Assembly (NCBI RefSeq): GCF_007830155.1
Contig: NZ_VLKY01000012.1
Location: 62,001-126,000, forward strand
Reading direction: 5' to 3'
Length of the DNA stretch: 64,000 nt
DNA from: Pseudomonas duriflava
Lineage (GTDB): Bacteria; Pseudomonadota; Gammaproteobacteria; Pseudomonadales; Pseudomonadaceae
A program made the translations under genes and the position numbers. Positions 42,342 to 51,446 of this stretch are shown here, in pieces. The notes beneath the pieces were generated by a model. The model saw nothing but the letters and a program-made list of their open reading frames with translations. It was not told the origin of the DNA and made no database searches. Positions within the stretch are counted from its first letter, which is position 1, and each line of letters starts with the position of its first letter.

Positions 42342-43241
42342 ATGTCTCGTCGCCACATGCCCTCGATTACCGCCATGCAGTGCTTCGAAACTGTGGCGCG
42401 GCACTTGAGCTTTACACGAGCCGCCGAAGAGTTAAGCCTGACCCAGAGCGCCGTGAGCAAACAGGTGGCCCAACTCGAAGAGCAGTTGGGCCACCCTCTT
42501 TTCCGTCGCGTACGGCAGCGTCTCCAGATGACGCCGGCCGGCTCGCTCTATCTTTCTGAGGTCAGCAAGATTCTTACCCAGATCGAGATGTCGACCCATT
42601 ACATCCGCTCCTATGGTGGCGAAACCGAGGTGCTGCGCGTGGTGACACCGCCTACCTTTGGCGAGCGTTGGCTGATCCCGCGTCTGAAGGGCTGGCGCCT
42701 GCGGTATCCCTCCATCCATCTGGATGTGCGGCATGAAGTAAAGACCATGGACCTCAACGATCCACCCTGCGATGTGGCGCTCTTTGCGGGTCAGGGCCGC
42801 TGGCCCGGAGCAGAATGCACTCCATTGATGACTGAGGACATGGTGCCGGTCTGCGCACCCGGTCTCTGGCCAGAGGGTCATCTAAGCGATCCGACACAAT
42901 TGGCCGACTACATCCTGCTCCAGAACGTCGCCCGGCCCGAGGCATGGCACGAATGGTTCCAGAGTCAAGGGCTGCATACCGAGCACAGCTACCATGGCCC
43001 ACGCTTCGATACCTTTACCATGTGCATTCGCGCTGCGCAGGTTGGTTGTGGAGTAGCCTTGGTGCCGCGTTTTCTCATCGACGAAGAACTGGCCGAGGGC
43101 AAGTTGGTAATCGCCTGGCCGCACAGTTTGACCAGCCCGCATACATATTTTCTTGGCTACCCCGAACATGCGGCGGAAGTCCCCAAGATCAAAAAATTCG
43201 TCGCCTGGATTCGTGAGCGGATCGAGACACCTACCCTTTAA
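42342..43241 (+). CDS. LysR-type regulator next to amaB (AmaR-like)
   Basis: 299 aa. The N-terminal winged HTH reads MPSITAMQCFETVARHLSFT followed by AAEELSLTQSAVSKQVAQLE, typical of the GcvA-like branch of LysR regulators. The effector domain follows from about residue 95 (LRVVTPPTFGERWLIPRL). The start is the ATG at 42342, with GGAG six bases upstream; the frame from 42309 adds 11 residues. Divergent from amaB across about 150 bp, which suggests it controls amaBA in response to a lysine-pathway intermediate. That target is inferred from position. Confidence 0.87.
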   Translation: MSRRHMPSITAMQCFETVARHLSFTRAAEELSLTQSAVSKQVAQLEEQLGHPLFRRVRQRLQMTPAGSLYLSEVSKILTQIEMSTHYIRSYGGETEVLRVVTPPTFGERWLIPRLKGWRLRYPSIHLDVRHEVKTMDLNDPPCDVALFAGQGRWPGAECTPLMTEDMVPVCAPGLWPEGHLSDPTQLADYILLQNVARPEAWHEWFQSQGLHTEHSYHGPRFDTFTMCIRAAQVGCGVALVPRFLIDEELAEGKLVIAWPHSLTSPHTYFLGYPEHAAEVPKIKKFVAWIRERIETPTL

Positions 43242-43438
43242 GCAGTCCAGCCCCACAGACCTTATCTGCAAGCCTTCACATAAGTCCTTGAGGAAGGAAA
43301 ACATGCTTTCCAAATAAGGAGTCAAGCCGCAGCGCTTCAAGCACTGCCTATCACGAGGTATGGCTCAAAGCGCCAGTACCGCAGCCCTCTTGACCGGGCA
43401 GTCGACGAAAGCAGATCCCGCCACGTCGCAGCCAGCCC

Positions 43439-44152
43439 TCAGGTATCCCGGATAACTTTGATACCGTCTGTCGAAGCCGGTATGGGGTTGAATATTTCGG
43501 CATACCGTAGGGTGGCATTGGCGTGCTCTCGCATCAGAGCCTCAGCGCGTGCGCCCTGGCCACTCACCAAAGCATCCACAATAGCGTGGTGCTGCATGTG
43601 AGCAAAATTGAAGCGGCGATACTCACGGGCCATATCATTACGATCAACAATCAGGGAGCTGACCGACGCGAACGGCAGGTGATCGTTGCGTGCCAGGGCA
43701 TGGCTGATAGCCGGGTTACCACTGGCCTCGATGATCGCCTGGTGAAAACGCCGATTGAAGTCGTGATAGACCTCTGTATCTTCCTCGGTCACATACCCCT
43801 TGGCGAACAGGGCGTCGCCAATTTCCAGGCATTCATGCAGAACTGTACTGGTTTTTGGATCCAATCCGCGCTCAGCAGCCTGCCGTGCCGCTAGCCCTTC
43901 CAATACTCCCCGCACCTCTACCGCGCCAGCGATTTCGCTGGCGGTAACGGTACGCACCGTATAACCACGCCCTTCGCACTTAGAAAGCAAGCCTTCCTGC
44001 TCCAGAATACGAAACGCCATACGCACCGGCATCCGCGACACGCCCATCCGCTCTGCCGTCGGAATTTCCACAAGCCGCTCGCCGGCTGCTAACTCTCCCG
44101 ATACGATCATTTTGCGCAGGGCGACCAATACACGCTGACCTGGCTTGCTCAT
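43439..44152 (-). CDS. vanR: GntR-family (FCD) repressor VanR
   Basis: 237 aa. The N-terminal winged HTH is LRKMIVSGELAAGERLVEIP followed by AERMGVSRMPVRMAFRILEQ, and the helical FCD effector domain follows from about residue 80, with metal-ligand-type Asp/His positions (YHDFNRRFHQAI, HMQHHAIVDAL). VanR represses vanAB and is released by vanillate. Start ATG at 44152 with GAGG five to six bases upstream; an in-frame start 20 codons earlier is unlikely. The gene is divergent from vanA, and the shared 230-bp region contains a perfect match to a known VanR operator. Confidence 0.88.
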   Translation of the reverse strand: MSKPGQRVLVALRKMIVSGELAAGERLVEIPTAERMGVSRMPVRMAFRILEQEGLLSKCEGRGYTVRTVTASEIAGAVEVRGVLEGLAARQAAERGLDPKTSTVLHECLEIGDALFAKGYVTEEDTEVYHDFNRRFHQAIIEASGNPAISHALARNDHLPFASVSSLIVDRNDMAREYRRFNFAHMQHHAIVDALVSGQGARAEALMREHANATLRYAEIFNPIPASTDGIKVIRDT

Positions 44153-44285
44153 GGAACCCTCATGACGACGAAATGCAATCATCTTAGCGCAGCCTGTATA
44201 ACACATGCACAAAGCGCTCTACCCGGCGCTTTCTGCCTTTTCAATACAATGCAGGTTTTGGCGAACTGGTCGGTAATCGAACTGA

Positions 44286-44299
44286 AATAGGATCGAAAA
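44286..44299. promoter_or_regulatory. possible second, degenerate VanR site
   Basis: AATAGGATCGAAAA matches ten of 14 positions of the palindrome at 44340-44353 and lies 54 bp upstream (about five helical turns), so cooperative binding is conceivable. Confidence 0.3.
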
Positions 44300-44312
44300 T
44301 ATGCCTGGCTAG

Positions 44313-44318
44313 TTGACA
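44313..44318 (+). promoter_or_regulatory. -35 element of the vanA promoter
   Basis: A perfect TTGACA. A weak -10 (AACTAT at 44337-44342, 18-bp spacer) would overlap the left edge of the VanR palindrome. Confidence 0.5.
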
Positions 44319-44339
44319 CCTAGCAGGATAAAGGCGAAC

Positions 44340-44353
44340 TATTGGATCCAATA
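44340..44353. promoter_or_regulatory. VanR operator
   Basis: TATTGGATCCAATA is a perfect 14-bp palindrome between vanR and vanA. Its core ATTGGATCCAAT is the VanR operator known from Caulobacter crescentus. Placed at or just after the -10 region, it would block vanA transcription until vanillate is present. Confidence 0.85.
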
Positions 44354-44384
44354 AAAACAAAACATGCCTTGTGAGGAGGCCACC

Positions 44385-45446
44385 ATGTTCCCTAAAAATA
44401 CGTGGTACGTAGCCTGTACGCCTGACGAAATCGCCGACAAACCCCTCGGTCGTCAGATCTGCAACGAAAAAATCGTTTTCTACCGTGGCCCTGAAGGCAA
44501 AGTTGCAGCCGTCGAAGACTTCTGCCCCCACCGTGGTGCCCCACTCTCCCTGGGATTCGTGCGCGACGGCAACCTCGTTTGCGGCTACCACGGCTTGGAA
44601 ATGGGCTGCGACGGCAAGACCGTGGCCATGCCGGGCCAGCGCGTTCGCGGCTTTCCCTGCATTCGTCAGTATCCTGTTGAAGAGCGCTATGGCTTTATCT
44701 GGGTCTGGCCGGGTGACGCCGACAAGGCTGATCCTTCCCTGATTCATCATCTCGAATGGGCCGACAATCCCGAGTGGGCTTATGGCGGCGGTCTATACCA
44801 CATCAATTGCGACTATCGCCTGATGATCGACAACCTCATGGATCTGACCCATGAGACCTATGTCCACGCCAACAGCATCGGCCAGCCGGAAATTGACGAA
44901 GCTGCTCCAATTACCAAGGTCGAAGGCGACACCGTCACTACCAGCCGTCACATGGAAAACATCATGGCCCCGCCCTTCTGGCGTATGGCCCTACGCGGCA
45001 ACAACCTGGCGGATGATGTACCTGTCGACCGCTGGCAAATTTGCCGCTTCACTCCACCCAGCCACGTGCTGATCGAAGTGGGCGTGGCCCATGCCGGTCA
45101 TGGTGGCTACGAAGCCGACCCGAAGTACAAGGCGTCCAGCATCGTGGTGGACTTCATTACACCCGAGACCGAAACCTCCATCTGGTATTTCTGGGGCATG
45201 GCGCGCAACTTCAAGCCGGAAGACGAGGCGCTGACCGCTACTATCCGTGAAGGTCAGGGCAAGATATTTGGCGAAGACCTGGAAATGCTGGAGCGTCAGC
45301 AGCAGAACCTGTTGGCCTACCCGGATCGTCAGTTGCTCAAGCTGAACATCGACGCAGGTGGCGTGCAGTCTCGGCGCATTCTCGATCGGCTGATCGAAAG
45401 TGAACGCAGCGCCGCTGCACCGCTAGGCATGATTGCCAGCGCCTGA
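44385..45446 (+). CDS. vanA: vanillate O-demethylase, oxygenase subunit
   Basis: Rieske non-heme iron oxygenase, 353 aa, converting vanillate to protocatechuate and formaldehyde with VanB. The [2Fe-2S] Rieske ligands are visible as CPHRGAPLS and CGYHG. The mononuclear iron site is in the DNLMDLTHETYVH stretch (two His), with the bridging Asp just before. The start at ATG 44385 has GAGGAGG six bases upstream and begins MFPKNTWYVACTPDEI as in other VanA proteins; the frame from 44364 adds seven residues. Cytoplasmic. A short hairpin separates it from vanB. Confidence 0.94.
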   Translation: MFPKNTWYVACTPDEIADKPLGRQICNEKIVFYRGPEGKVAAVEDFCPHRGAPLSLGFVRDGNLVCGYHGLEMGCDGKTVAMPGQRVRGFPCIRQYPVEERYGFIWVWPGDADKADPSLIHHLEWADNPEWAYGGGLYHINCDYRLMIDNLMDLTHETYVHANSIGQPEIDEAAPITKVEGDTVTTSRHMENIMAPPFWRMALRGNNLADDVPVDRWQICRFTPPSHVLIEVGVAHAGHGGYEADPKYKASSIVVDFITPETETSIWYFWGMARNFKPEDEALTATIREGQGKIFGEDLEMLERQQQNLLAYPDRQLLKLNIDAGGVQSRRILDRLIESERSAAAPLGMIASA

Positions 45447-45453
45447 AGCCGTT

Positions 45454-45472
45454 GCGCCCTTAGCGAGGGCGC
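45454..45472 (+). terminator. hairpin between vanA and vanB
   Basis: Perfect 7-bp stem GCGCCCT/AGGGCGC, TAGCG loop, followed by GCTTTC. Probably a partial terminator lowering VanB relative to VanA. Confidence 0.6.
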
Positions 45473-45523
45473 GCTTTCATTACGAACAGGCTCTGACCGG
45501 CCGACCCAACAAGGACTCCTGTC

Positions 45524-46474
45524 ATGATCGAAGTCATGATCGTCTCCAAAAAAACCGAAGCCACTGATATCTGCAGCCTTGAACTGGCCAGTGTGGACGG
45601 TACGCCCTTACCGGAATTCAGCGCCGGCTCGCATATTGATGTTCATTTGCCAGATGGCCTGGTGCGGCAGTATTCACTATGCAACCACTCTGACGAGCGT
45701 CACCGCTACCAGATCGCCGTGCTCAAGGACCCGGCGTCCCGTGGCGGCTCCGTTGGTGTTCATCAGCTTACCGAAGGCATGCATCTGCATATCAGCGAGC
45801 CGCGCAACCTGTTTCCGCTGGCCCATGGCGCCAAGCGCAGCCTGCTATTTGCCGGCGGTATCGGTGTTACGCCTATTCTGTGCATGGCTGAGCGCCTGGC
45901 TCACATGGACGCCGATTTTGAAATGCACTACTGCACGCGTTCGGCCGATCGCGCTGCGTTTGTAGAGCGCATCAAGCAGTCTCCCTTCGCCGACAGGGTA
46001 CAATTTCACTTTGACGACGGCCCCGCCGAGCAAAAGCTTGACGCCCAAACTCTCTTACAAAATCCACAACCCGATGTGCACTTGTATGTGTGCGGCCCGA
46101 CAGGCTTCATGGAGCATGTGCTAAGTACCGCCAAGGCCAACGGTTGGCCTGAAGAGAATCTGCACCGTGAGTACTTTGCCGCCGCCCCCATGGATACAAC
46201 CAATGACGGCTCCTTCGAAATGAAGATTGCCAGCACGGGACAGACCTTACAGGTGCCAGCGGATCGAACAGCGCTGGAAGTACTGCTGGATGCCGGCTTC
46301 GACATTCCGATGTCCTGCGAGCAGGGCGTCTGCGGTACATGTCTCACCCGAGTGCTGGAAGGTACTCCAGACCATCGGGATCTGTTCATGACCGAGGAAG
46401 AACAGGCAGCCAACGATCAATTTACGCCGTGCTGCTCACGTGCCAAAAGCGCGGTACTGGTCCTGGATATCTGA
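45524..46474 (+). CDS. vanB: vanillate O-demethylase, reductase subunit
   Basis: 316 aa electron-transfer partner of VanA. Domains in order: FMN-binding ferredoxin-reductase barrel (RQYSLCNHSDE), NAD-binding domain (AGGIGVTPILCMAERL; CGPTGFMEHVL), and a C-terminal plant-type ferredoxin with the [2Fe-2S] Cys cluster CEQGVCGTCLTRVLEG and a last Cys in FTPCCSRA. AAGGACTCC lies just before the ATG at 45524. The 77-bp gap from vanA suggests one transcript with hairpin attenuation. Confidence 0.94.
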   Translation: MIEVMIVSKKTEATDICSLELASVDGTPLPEFSAGSHIDVHLPDGLVRQYSLCNHSDERHRYQIAVLKDPASRGGSVGVHQLTEGMHLHISEPRNLFPLAHGAKRSLLFAGGIGVTPILCMAERLAHMDADFEMHYCTRSADRAAFVERIKQSPFADRVQFHFDDGPAEQKLDAQTLLQNPQPDVHLYVCGPTGFMEHVLSTAKANGWPEENLHREYFAAAPMDTTNDGSFEMKIASTGQTLQVPADRTALEVLLDAGFDIPMSCEQGVCGTCLTRVLEGTPDHRDLFMTEEEQAANDQFTPCCSRAKSAVLVLDI

Positions 46475-46522
46475 CAAGTCACGCAGCGTCACGCGTACGG
46501 TACTGCAAAAGCTGTTCGTTAA

Positions 46523-46551
46523 GCGGCCATCATTACTGAGAAGATGGCCGC
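46523..46551 (+). terminator. hairpin downstream of vanB
   Basis: Perfect 9-bp stem GCGGCCATC/GATGGCCGC with an 11-nt loop; no T tract. It may limit read-through into the transporter gene. Confidence 0.6.
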
Positions 46552-46670
46552 AATACCGTATAAGAGCACACCTTAAACAATAATAAGAGGCGCCATAATA
46601 ATCATGACGCAGCTACTTCTGCTTTTCCGTGCATCCTGTATGTCCATACTCACTCATCAGGAGATCGATC

Positions 46671-48014
46671 ATGCATAACGATCTCCGCAAGGCTGTCGAC
46701 GAAAGCCCAATGAATCGCTTTCAGTGGACTGCCATCATCATTTGTATCGCCCTGAACATGCTCGATGGCTTTGACGTGCTGGTCATGGCCTTTACAGCCG
46801 CGTCCGTTTCGGCTGAATGGAAACTGTCTGGCTCACAGCTAGGCCTGCTCCTGAGCGCCGGCCTCCTCGGCATGGCCGCCGGTTCGCTGTTCATCGCGCC
46901 CTGGGCCGACCGCTTTGGTCGCCGTCCACTGATTCTGTTCTGCGTTACATTGGCCGGAGCGGGCATGCTGTTGTCGGCTCTTACCCAGACACCTCTGCAA
47001 CTGGCGGTATTGCGGGCCATTACCGGCCTTGGCATCGGCGGTATCCTGGCAAGCAGTAACGTGATTGCCAGCGAATACTCCTCCAAACGCTGGCGTGGTC
47101 TTGCAGTGACATTACAGTCCACTGGTTATGCATTAGGCGCAACCATTGGCGGCCTGATCGCGGTGGCACTCCTGTCTGCCTGGGGCTGGCGTTCGGTATT
47201 CATCTTTGGCGGCCTTGCTACCTTCGCGATCATTCCGTTCGTGCTGTGGCGCCTGCCAGAATCCCTGGACTTCCTCCTGGCTCGCCGTCCGGCCAACGCC
47301 TTGGAGCGTATCAATGTGCTGGCCCGCAAACTGGGCCATACTCCCCTGGCTGCCTTGCCCTCCCTTCCGACCCATGGCGCAGACGAAGTGAAAAGCAGCA
47401 GCTTCAAGCAATTGTTCGCTCCCCGCCTGCTGCGGACGACACTGCTGATCTGGGCCTCGTTTTTCCTGGCCATGTTTGGCTTCTACTTCATCATGAGCTG
47501 GACACCCAAGCTGCTTGTGTCCGCCGGGATGTCTGCTCAACAAGGCGTAACCGGCGGCGTACTGCTGAGCATTGGCGGTATCTTTGGTGCAGCCTTGATC
47601 GGCATGCTGGCAGCGCGCTTCAAGATCAGCCATCTATTGGCTGTCTTCATGGCCTGCACAGCCGTGTTACTTAGCGTGTTTGTCTCGACCACATCCTCGC
47701 TTACCGCCGCTTTCGTCATGGGCCTGCTGATCGGCCTCTTCAGTAACGGTTGCATTGCCGGGCTGTATGCGCTGGCCTCTATGGCCTACGACGCCTCGGT
47801 AAGAGCGACTGGCATGGGATGGAGCATTGGCATGGGCCGCTTCGGCGCGATCATTTCCCCTCTGGTGGCGGGTGGCCTGATCGACCTGCAGTGGGGGCCG
47901 AACCAGCTGTATCAGGGGTATGCGGTTATTTTCGTAATCGCTGCTGCTACCGTGCTGCTGCTCAAGCTCTCCGCTCCGGCACGTCCACTCGGTGCGCCGT
48001 CCAGCGCTCACTGA
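46671..48014 (+). CDS. MFS aromatic acid:H+ symporter (AAHS family, VanK/PcaK-like)
   Basis: 447 aa, twelve helices. AAHS hallmarks: LNMLDGFDVLVMAFTAAS, whose acidic DGFD in helix 1 is required for transport, then WADRFGRRPLIL in loop 2-3 and GIGGILASSNVIASEYSS (core GLGIGGILAS) in helix 4. The start at ATG 46671 has AGGAG seven bases upstream; 14 extra codons to 46629 are not used. The position after vanAB suggests uptake of vanillate or protocatechuate, as for VanK, but PcaK-like specificity is equally possible. Confidence 0.88.
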   Translation: MHNDLRKAVDESPMNRFQWTAIIICIALNMLDGFDVLVMAFTAASVSAEWKLSGSQLGLLLSAGLLGMAAGSLFIAPWADRFGRRPLILFCVTLAGAGMLLSALTQTPLQLAVLRAITGLGIGGILASSNVIASEYSSKRWRGLAVTLQSTGYALGATIGGLIAVALLSAWGWRSVFIFGGLATFAIIPFVLWRLPESLDFLLARRPANALERINVLARKLGHTPLAALPSLPTHGADEVKSSSFKQLFAPRLLRTTLLIWASFFLAMFGFYFIMSWTPKLLVSAGMSAQQGVTGGVLLSIGGIFGAALIGMLAARFKISHLLAVFMACTAVLLSVFVSTTSSLTAAFVMGLLIGLFSNGCIAGLYALASMAYDASVRATGMGWSIGMGRFGAIISPLVAGGLIDLQWGPNQLYQGYAVIFVIAAATVLLLKLSAPARPLGAPSSAH

Positions 48015-48030
48015 TACTCGTAGCGCCTCT

Positions 48031-48064
48031 AAAGAGCCATGTCGGTTAATCAACATGGCTCTTT
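48031..48064 (+). terminator. intrinsic terminator after the van cluster
   Basis: Perfect 12-bp stem AAAGAGCCATGT/ACATGGCTCTTT with a 10-nt loop, followed by TCATTTC. Confidence 0.88.
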
Positions 48065-48260
48065 TCATTTCAGCTCGCCTACATTCACGTGCCCTCCGCT
48101 CAATCCTGCTTCATCGCTCACCTACTGCCCTACCTTGTACTATCAGCCTGCGACGGGCTGTAGGAACTACGTTCCTCTACCAGGCTCACACCTCTATCTC
48201 GGTTATTTCCGTGCAGGCGCATAGCCGCCTGCCCTCACGCGCATCTTGTAGGTTCCTGGT

Positions 48261-49511
48261 ATGTTTAAACGCTTACACGCTCCTCGCCATGTCTGGACAC
48301 ACGTAGCGTCGCTTGGCATTCGCATGCACGCTCGTGCCTGGTTCGGCAGCCCGGAAGCCTTTGGCGGGCTTCCGGTGGTACTGCTCCATGGGCTGGGCTT
48401 TTCGAGCCGTTACATGGTTCCGCTCGGCCGACGTCTGGCGGAGCAGGGTTACGATGTCATCGCACCGGATCTACCCGGCTTTGGCCGCTCGCCGAGGCCG
48501 GTGGGTATGAAGTGGCCAGCGGGTCCTAGTGTCAGTGAGCAAGCCGATCACGTGTTGGCCTGGATGGACGCGTGCGCCATCCAGCGTGCCGTACTCTTTG
48601 GCAATTCGCTGGGTACTCAGGTTGCGGTAGAAGTCGCCACGCGCGCACCTGAGCGCGTAGAGCGCCTCATCCTGTCAGGCCCCACGCCCGATCCCCTTTA
48701 CCGTTCACCAGGCAAACAGTACGCGCGCGTTCTGATGAATATGCCGTTCGAAGCGCCTTGCCTTAACGCTATCACGCAGCTGGACTATGCCTCGGCAGGC
48801 ATACCTCGTATTGCGCAACAGCTCTCGCGTACGGTCGACGACCCGATCGAAGACATACTACCAGCTATCCAAGCGCCTACGCTCGTCATTCGTGGGCAGC
48901 ATGATCAAACCTTATCGCAGCCTTGGGCCGAAACATTTACACGGCTCCTGCCGAACGGACAACTAGTAGTTATCGACAAGGCGGCCCATAACGTTCATTA
49001 CACGGCGGCCCAGGTCACGGCACGCCTAGTTCAGTGCTTCCTTCAAGGCGCGCTGGACAATCATCGGGGCGACGAAGTCATCGTGCCCACCTTAAAACGA
49101 GACCCGCTCGCACCGCCTAAGCCGATCACGACGGCTGTCCACGGCGTGCTCGACTATGCGACATCCTTGCTCTGCCTGGGACTGTCCCAGACGCCTGGAC
49201 TAGGCTCGCGGACGCGCAAGATTCTGGCCTACAACGGTGCTTCGGCTACGTTGTATAGCCTGTTCACCAATTATGAGCTCGGCGCACTGCGCAAGCTGCC
49301 CATGACCGTTCACCTCAACCTCGACACCATGAGCGGAGTAAAGCTGCTACTGGCATCATTAACCCTCCTACGACGCGAACCGCTGCCCGGAAAGCTGACC
49401 ATCGCCCTGCTGGGTGCACTCGAACTGCTGGTAGTTTCGGCCACGCAACTGCCCATGGGGCCGGCACGGCTGATCCGTATTCAGGGGCAGAACCTGTACG
49501 CCGAAACCTGA
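48261..49511 (+). CDS. alpha/beta hydrolase fused to a C-terminal membrane domain
   Basis: 416 aa. Residues about 25-275 form an alpha/beta hydrolase: VVLLHGLGFSSRY (oxyanion), DLPGFGRSPRP, the nucleophile elbow FGNSLGTQVA, VIRGQHDQTL (Asp) and AAHNVHY (His). Residues about 295-400 form a different domain with VHGVLDYATSLLCLGL, FTNYELGALRKLPMTVHLNLD and LTIALLGALELLVV. This looks like a four-helix membrane unit resembling SPW-type or small DUF membrane proteins (HxVLDY and LPMxxHLxLD pattern). No signal peptide precedes the hydrolase, so it is probably cytoplasmic and tethered by its C-terminus. The function and substrate are unknown. The gene stands between the van and rut clusters. Confidence 0.8.
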   Translation: MFKRLHAPRHVWTHVASLGIRMHARAWFGSPEAFGGLPVVLLHGLGFSSRYMVPLGRRLAEQGYDVIAPDLPGFGRSPRPVGMKWPAGPSVSEQADHVLAWMDACAIQRAVLFGNSLGTQVAVEVATRAPERVERLILSGPTPDPLYRSPGKQYARVLMNMPFEAPCLNAITQLDYASAGIPRIAQQLSRTVDDPIEDILPAIQAPTLVIRGQHDQTLSQPWAETFTRLLPNGQLVVIDKAAHNVHYTAAQVTARLVQCFLQGALDNHRGDEVIVPTLKRDPLAPPKPITTAVHGVLDYATSLLCLGLSQTPGLGSRTRKILAYNGASATLYSLFTNYELGALRKLPMTVHLNLDTMSGVKLLLASLTLLRREPLPGKLTIALLGALELLVVSATQLPMGPARLIRIQGQNLYAET

Positions 49512-49564
49512 CGGCAAGCCCCAAGGCGGCTACCGGCTTACATACTATCCGGTAGCCGTAGGTA

Positions 49565-50098
49565 TCAGGCTTCTGCCGGCTCGTTGCACAGGTCATGATA
49601 AACACGATTGAAATAGATCAGTCCTCCGGCGTTTTCCCTGCGCTCAATTGCTACCACTTCGCACAAGAGCACATCATGCGTACCTACGGTATTCACCGCC
49701 GAGATCCGGCAATCAAACGATACCGCTGCGCCGTCTAAGGCAGGCGAGCCAGTCACGAGGGTATGCCATTGAGCGGCAATGAAGCGCTCCTCCATGGTTG
49801 TCTTGCCACCAAACAAGGTAGAGAGTGCCCGATGCTCGCTGCTAAGGGTGTTCACGCACAAAGTACCGTTAGCTTTGAAAACCGGATACACCGAGGCTGA
49901 TCGATTAAGGCAGACCAGCAACGTAGGGGGCTCGTCCGTTACACTGCACACGGCTGTAGCCGTAAAGCCTGCCCGCCCTTGCGGGCCGTCTGTGGTAATG
50001 ACATTGACCGCAGCCCCGAGCCGGGCCATGGCGTCGCGGTAGTCCTGCTTGAGCACCGTTGGCTCTATAACCGATGTGATGACATGAGCAAGTTGCAT
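49565..50098 (-). CDS. rutF: FMN reductase RutF
   Basis: NADH-dependent flavin reductase, 177 aa, supplying FMNH2 to RutA. The flavin-reductase domain shows [34 protein letters not shown] and [11 protein letters not shown], then FCVN-type [10 protein letters not shown] and [11 protein letters not shown]. Cytoplasmic. GAGGATT lies before the ATG. It is the last gene of this rut operon, directly after rutD with a 40-bp gap; rutE, which normally precedes it, is missing. Confidence 0.9.
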   Translation of the reverse strand: MQLAHVITSVIEPTVLKQDYRDAMARLGAAVNVITTDGPQGRAGFTATAVCSVTDEPPTLLVCLNRSASVYPVFKANGTLCVNTLSSEHRALSTLFGGKTTMEERFIAAQWHTLVTGSPALDGAAVSFDCRISAVNTVGTHDVLLCEVVAIERRENAGGLIYFNRVYHDLCNEPAEA

Positions 50099-50138
50099 GG
50101 CTGAATCCTCACAGCAAACCTGTTGCTGGTGTTCCGGT

Positions 50139-50909
50139 TCAAATCAGGTAATTGAGCATAACGCGGTTGAACGTATCGGGATCAGTCACGCTAGAAGCGT
50201 GCCCGCCATATTCCAGCCGCTCCAGGCGCGCGTTGGGCAAGCCTTCGGCCAGGCGATGCGAGCATGTCCAGGGCACGAGCATGTCGTCCTGATTGACGAT
50301 AACCAAGGTAGGCGTTTCGATTCGGGCGAGCTGATCATCTATATCGAAGGCCAGCAAGGCCGCAATACGGCGGCGCACATTATCCACTGGCGGGAAATGC
50401 GCCAACGCGTGGGCTTCATCAGAAGCCAACCGTTCCGTGTTATCAATTATCCAGTCCGCGGGATAAAGAAAGATCGGCTGCGCCTGTACATAGGCTGCCG
50501 GGCCGCTGTCGTTCAGGAGATTGAGCCGCACGGCAAAACAGCGCGCACTGTGCGGGTTGGGCGCACTCCAGGCGTTGACCAGAATTTGGCTCAGCAACAG
50601 CTCTGGCCGCATAACGGCAATCTGCAAGCCGACCAGCCCGCCTAAGGCATGTCCCATGAAATGGCAGCGCTCAATGCCTAACTCATCGACCATATCCAGC
50701 ACATCGCCGGCCATGGCCTTAAGGGTATAGCCTTCGGGAATAGAGGCTGGGCTTTTGCCGGTTCCGGTCTGATCGTAAGTAACGACACGGAAATGCGCAC
50801 CCAGGGCTTCGAGTTGTGGCGCCCAGAACGCGGCGGCCCCGCCTAACCCGGATGACAACACGATTGTCTCGGCATCCGACGTCTGCTGGCCATGAATCTC
50901 GTAGTACAT
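50139..50909 (-). CDS. rutD: aminoacrylate hydrolase RutD (alpha/beta hydrolase)
   Basis: 256 aa. RutD speeds the spontaneous hydrolysis of aminoacrylate to malonic semialdehyde in uracil breakdown. The chain starts MYYEIHG, has [30 protein letters not shown] and [11 protein letters not shown]. In the elbow position the nucleophile Ser is replaced by Ala (G-H-A-L-G-G), as is known for RutD proteins, which supports this identity over a generic esterase. VNQDDMLVP and YGGHASS carry the remaining acid and His. AAGGAG is eight bases before the ATG. Confidence 0.9.
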   Translation of the reverse strand: MYYEIHGQQTSDAETIVLSSGLGGAAAFWAPQLEALGAHFRVVTYDQTGTGKSPASIPEGYTLKAMAGDVLDMVDELGIERCHFMGHALGGLVGLQIAVMRPELLLSQILVNAWSAPNPHSARCFAVRLNLLNDSGPAAYVQAQPIFLYPADWIIDNTERLASDEAHALAHFPPVDNVRRRIAALLAFDIDDQLARIETPTLVIVNQDDMLVPWTCSHRLAEGLPNARLERLEYGGHASSVTDPDTFNRVMLNYLI

Positions 50910-51056
50910 GCACGTTTCTCCTTTGCACCAGGGGAACAGGCTGGAGTAGTGGTGGGTATCGCTAACTCCAACCAGCCCTATAAGGGTCAGGGATACAAGG
51001 TGAAGGCGCAGACGATAATCATCACGCCAGGCGCCAGAACTCTTCCCCGTCCTTCT

Positions 51057-51443
51057 TCACTTGCCAACGTGCGCAATGCTCGCGATTTCAATAAGCGCAT
51101 CCGGCTTTACCAACCCGCACTGGATGCAATACCTTGCTGGCTTATCACCAGGGAAGTACTCGGCATATACCGCGTTGACCGCCCCGTAATTTGCCCAATC
51201 CGTAATCATGATCATGTTGAACGTCACGTCGTCCATGGTCCCTCCCGCCTCTTCAACGACGCCCTTGATGGTCTCGAGCACATGCCGCGCCTGCGCGGCG
51301 GCATCGCCCACATGCACAACATTGTTGTCCTTGTCGAAGGGCAAGGTGCCGGAGACGTAAAGAATTCCGTCAGCCAGAGAGCCCGGAACGAAGGGTGCCA
51401 GTGGTTTGCCGGTCCCGGCAGGAATCACACTTTGCTTAGGCAT
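51057..51443 (-). CDS. rutC: 3-aminoacrylate deaminase RutC (RidA/YjgF family)
   Basis: 128 aa, full length for RutC. Conserved: [21 protein letters not shown] (core [11 protein letters not shown]), [34 protein letters not shown], the substrate-binding Arg in [10 protein letters not shown], and [10 protein letters not shown]. It forms a trimer and hydrolyses the enamine of 3-aminoacrylate. It starts three bases after rutB with AAGGA upstream. A 147-bp gap without recognised features follows before rutD, unusual for this compact operon. Confidence 0.93.
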   Translation of the reverse strand: MPKQSVIPAGTGKPLAPFVPGSLADGILYVSGTLPFDKDNNVVHVGDAAAQARHVLETIKGVVEEAGGTMDDVTFNMIMITDWANYGAVNAVYAEYFPGDKPARYCIQCGLVKPDALIEIASIAHVGK

Positions 51444-51446
51444 GGA

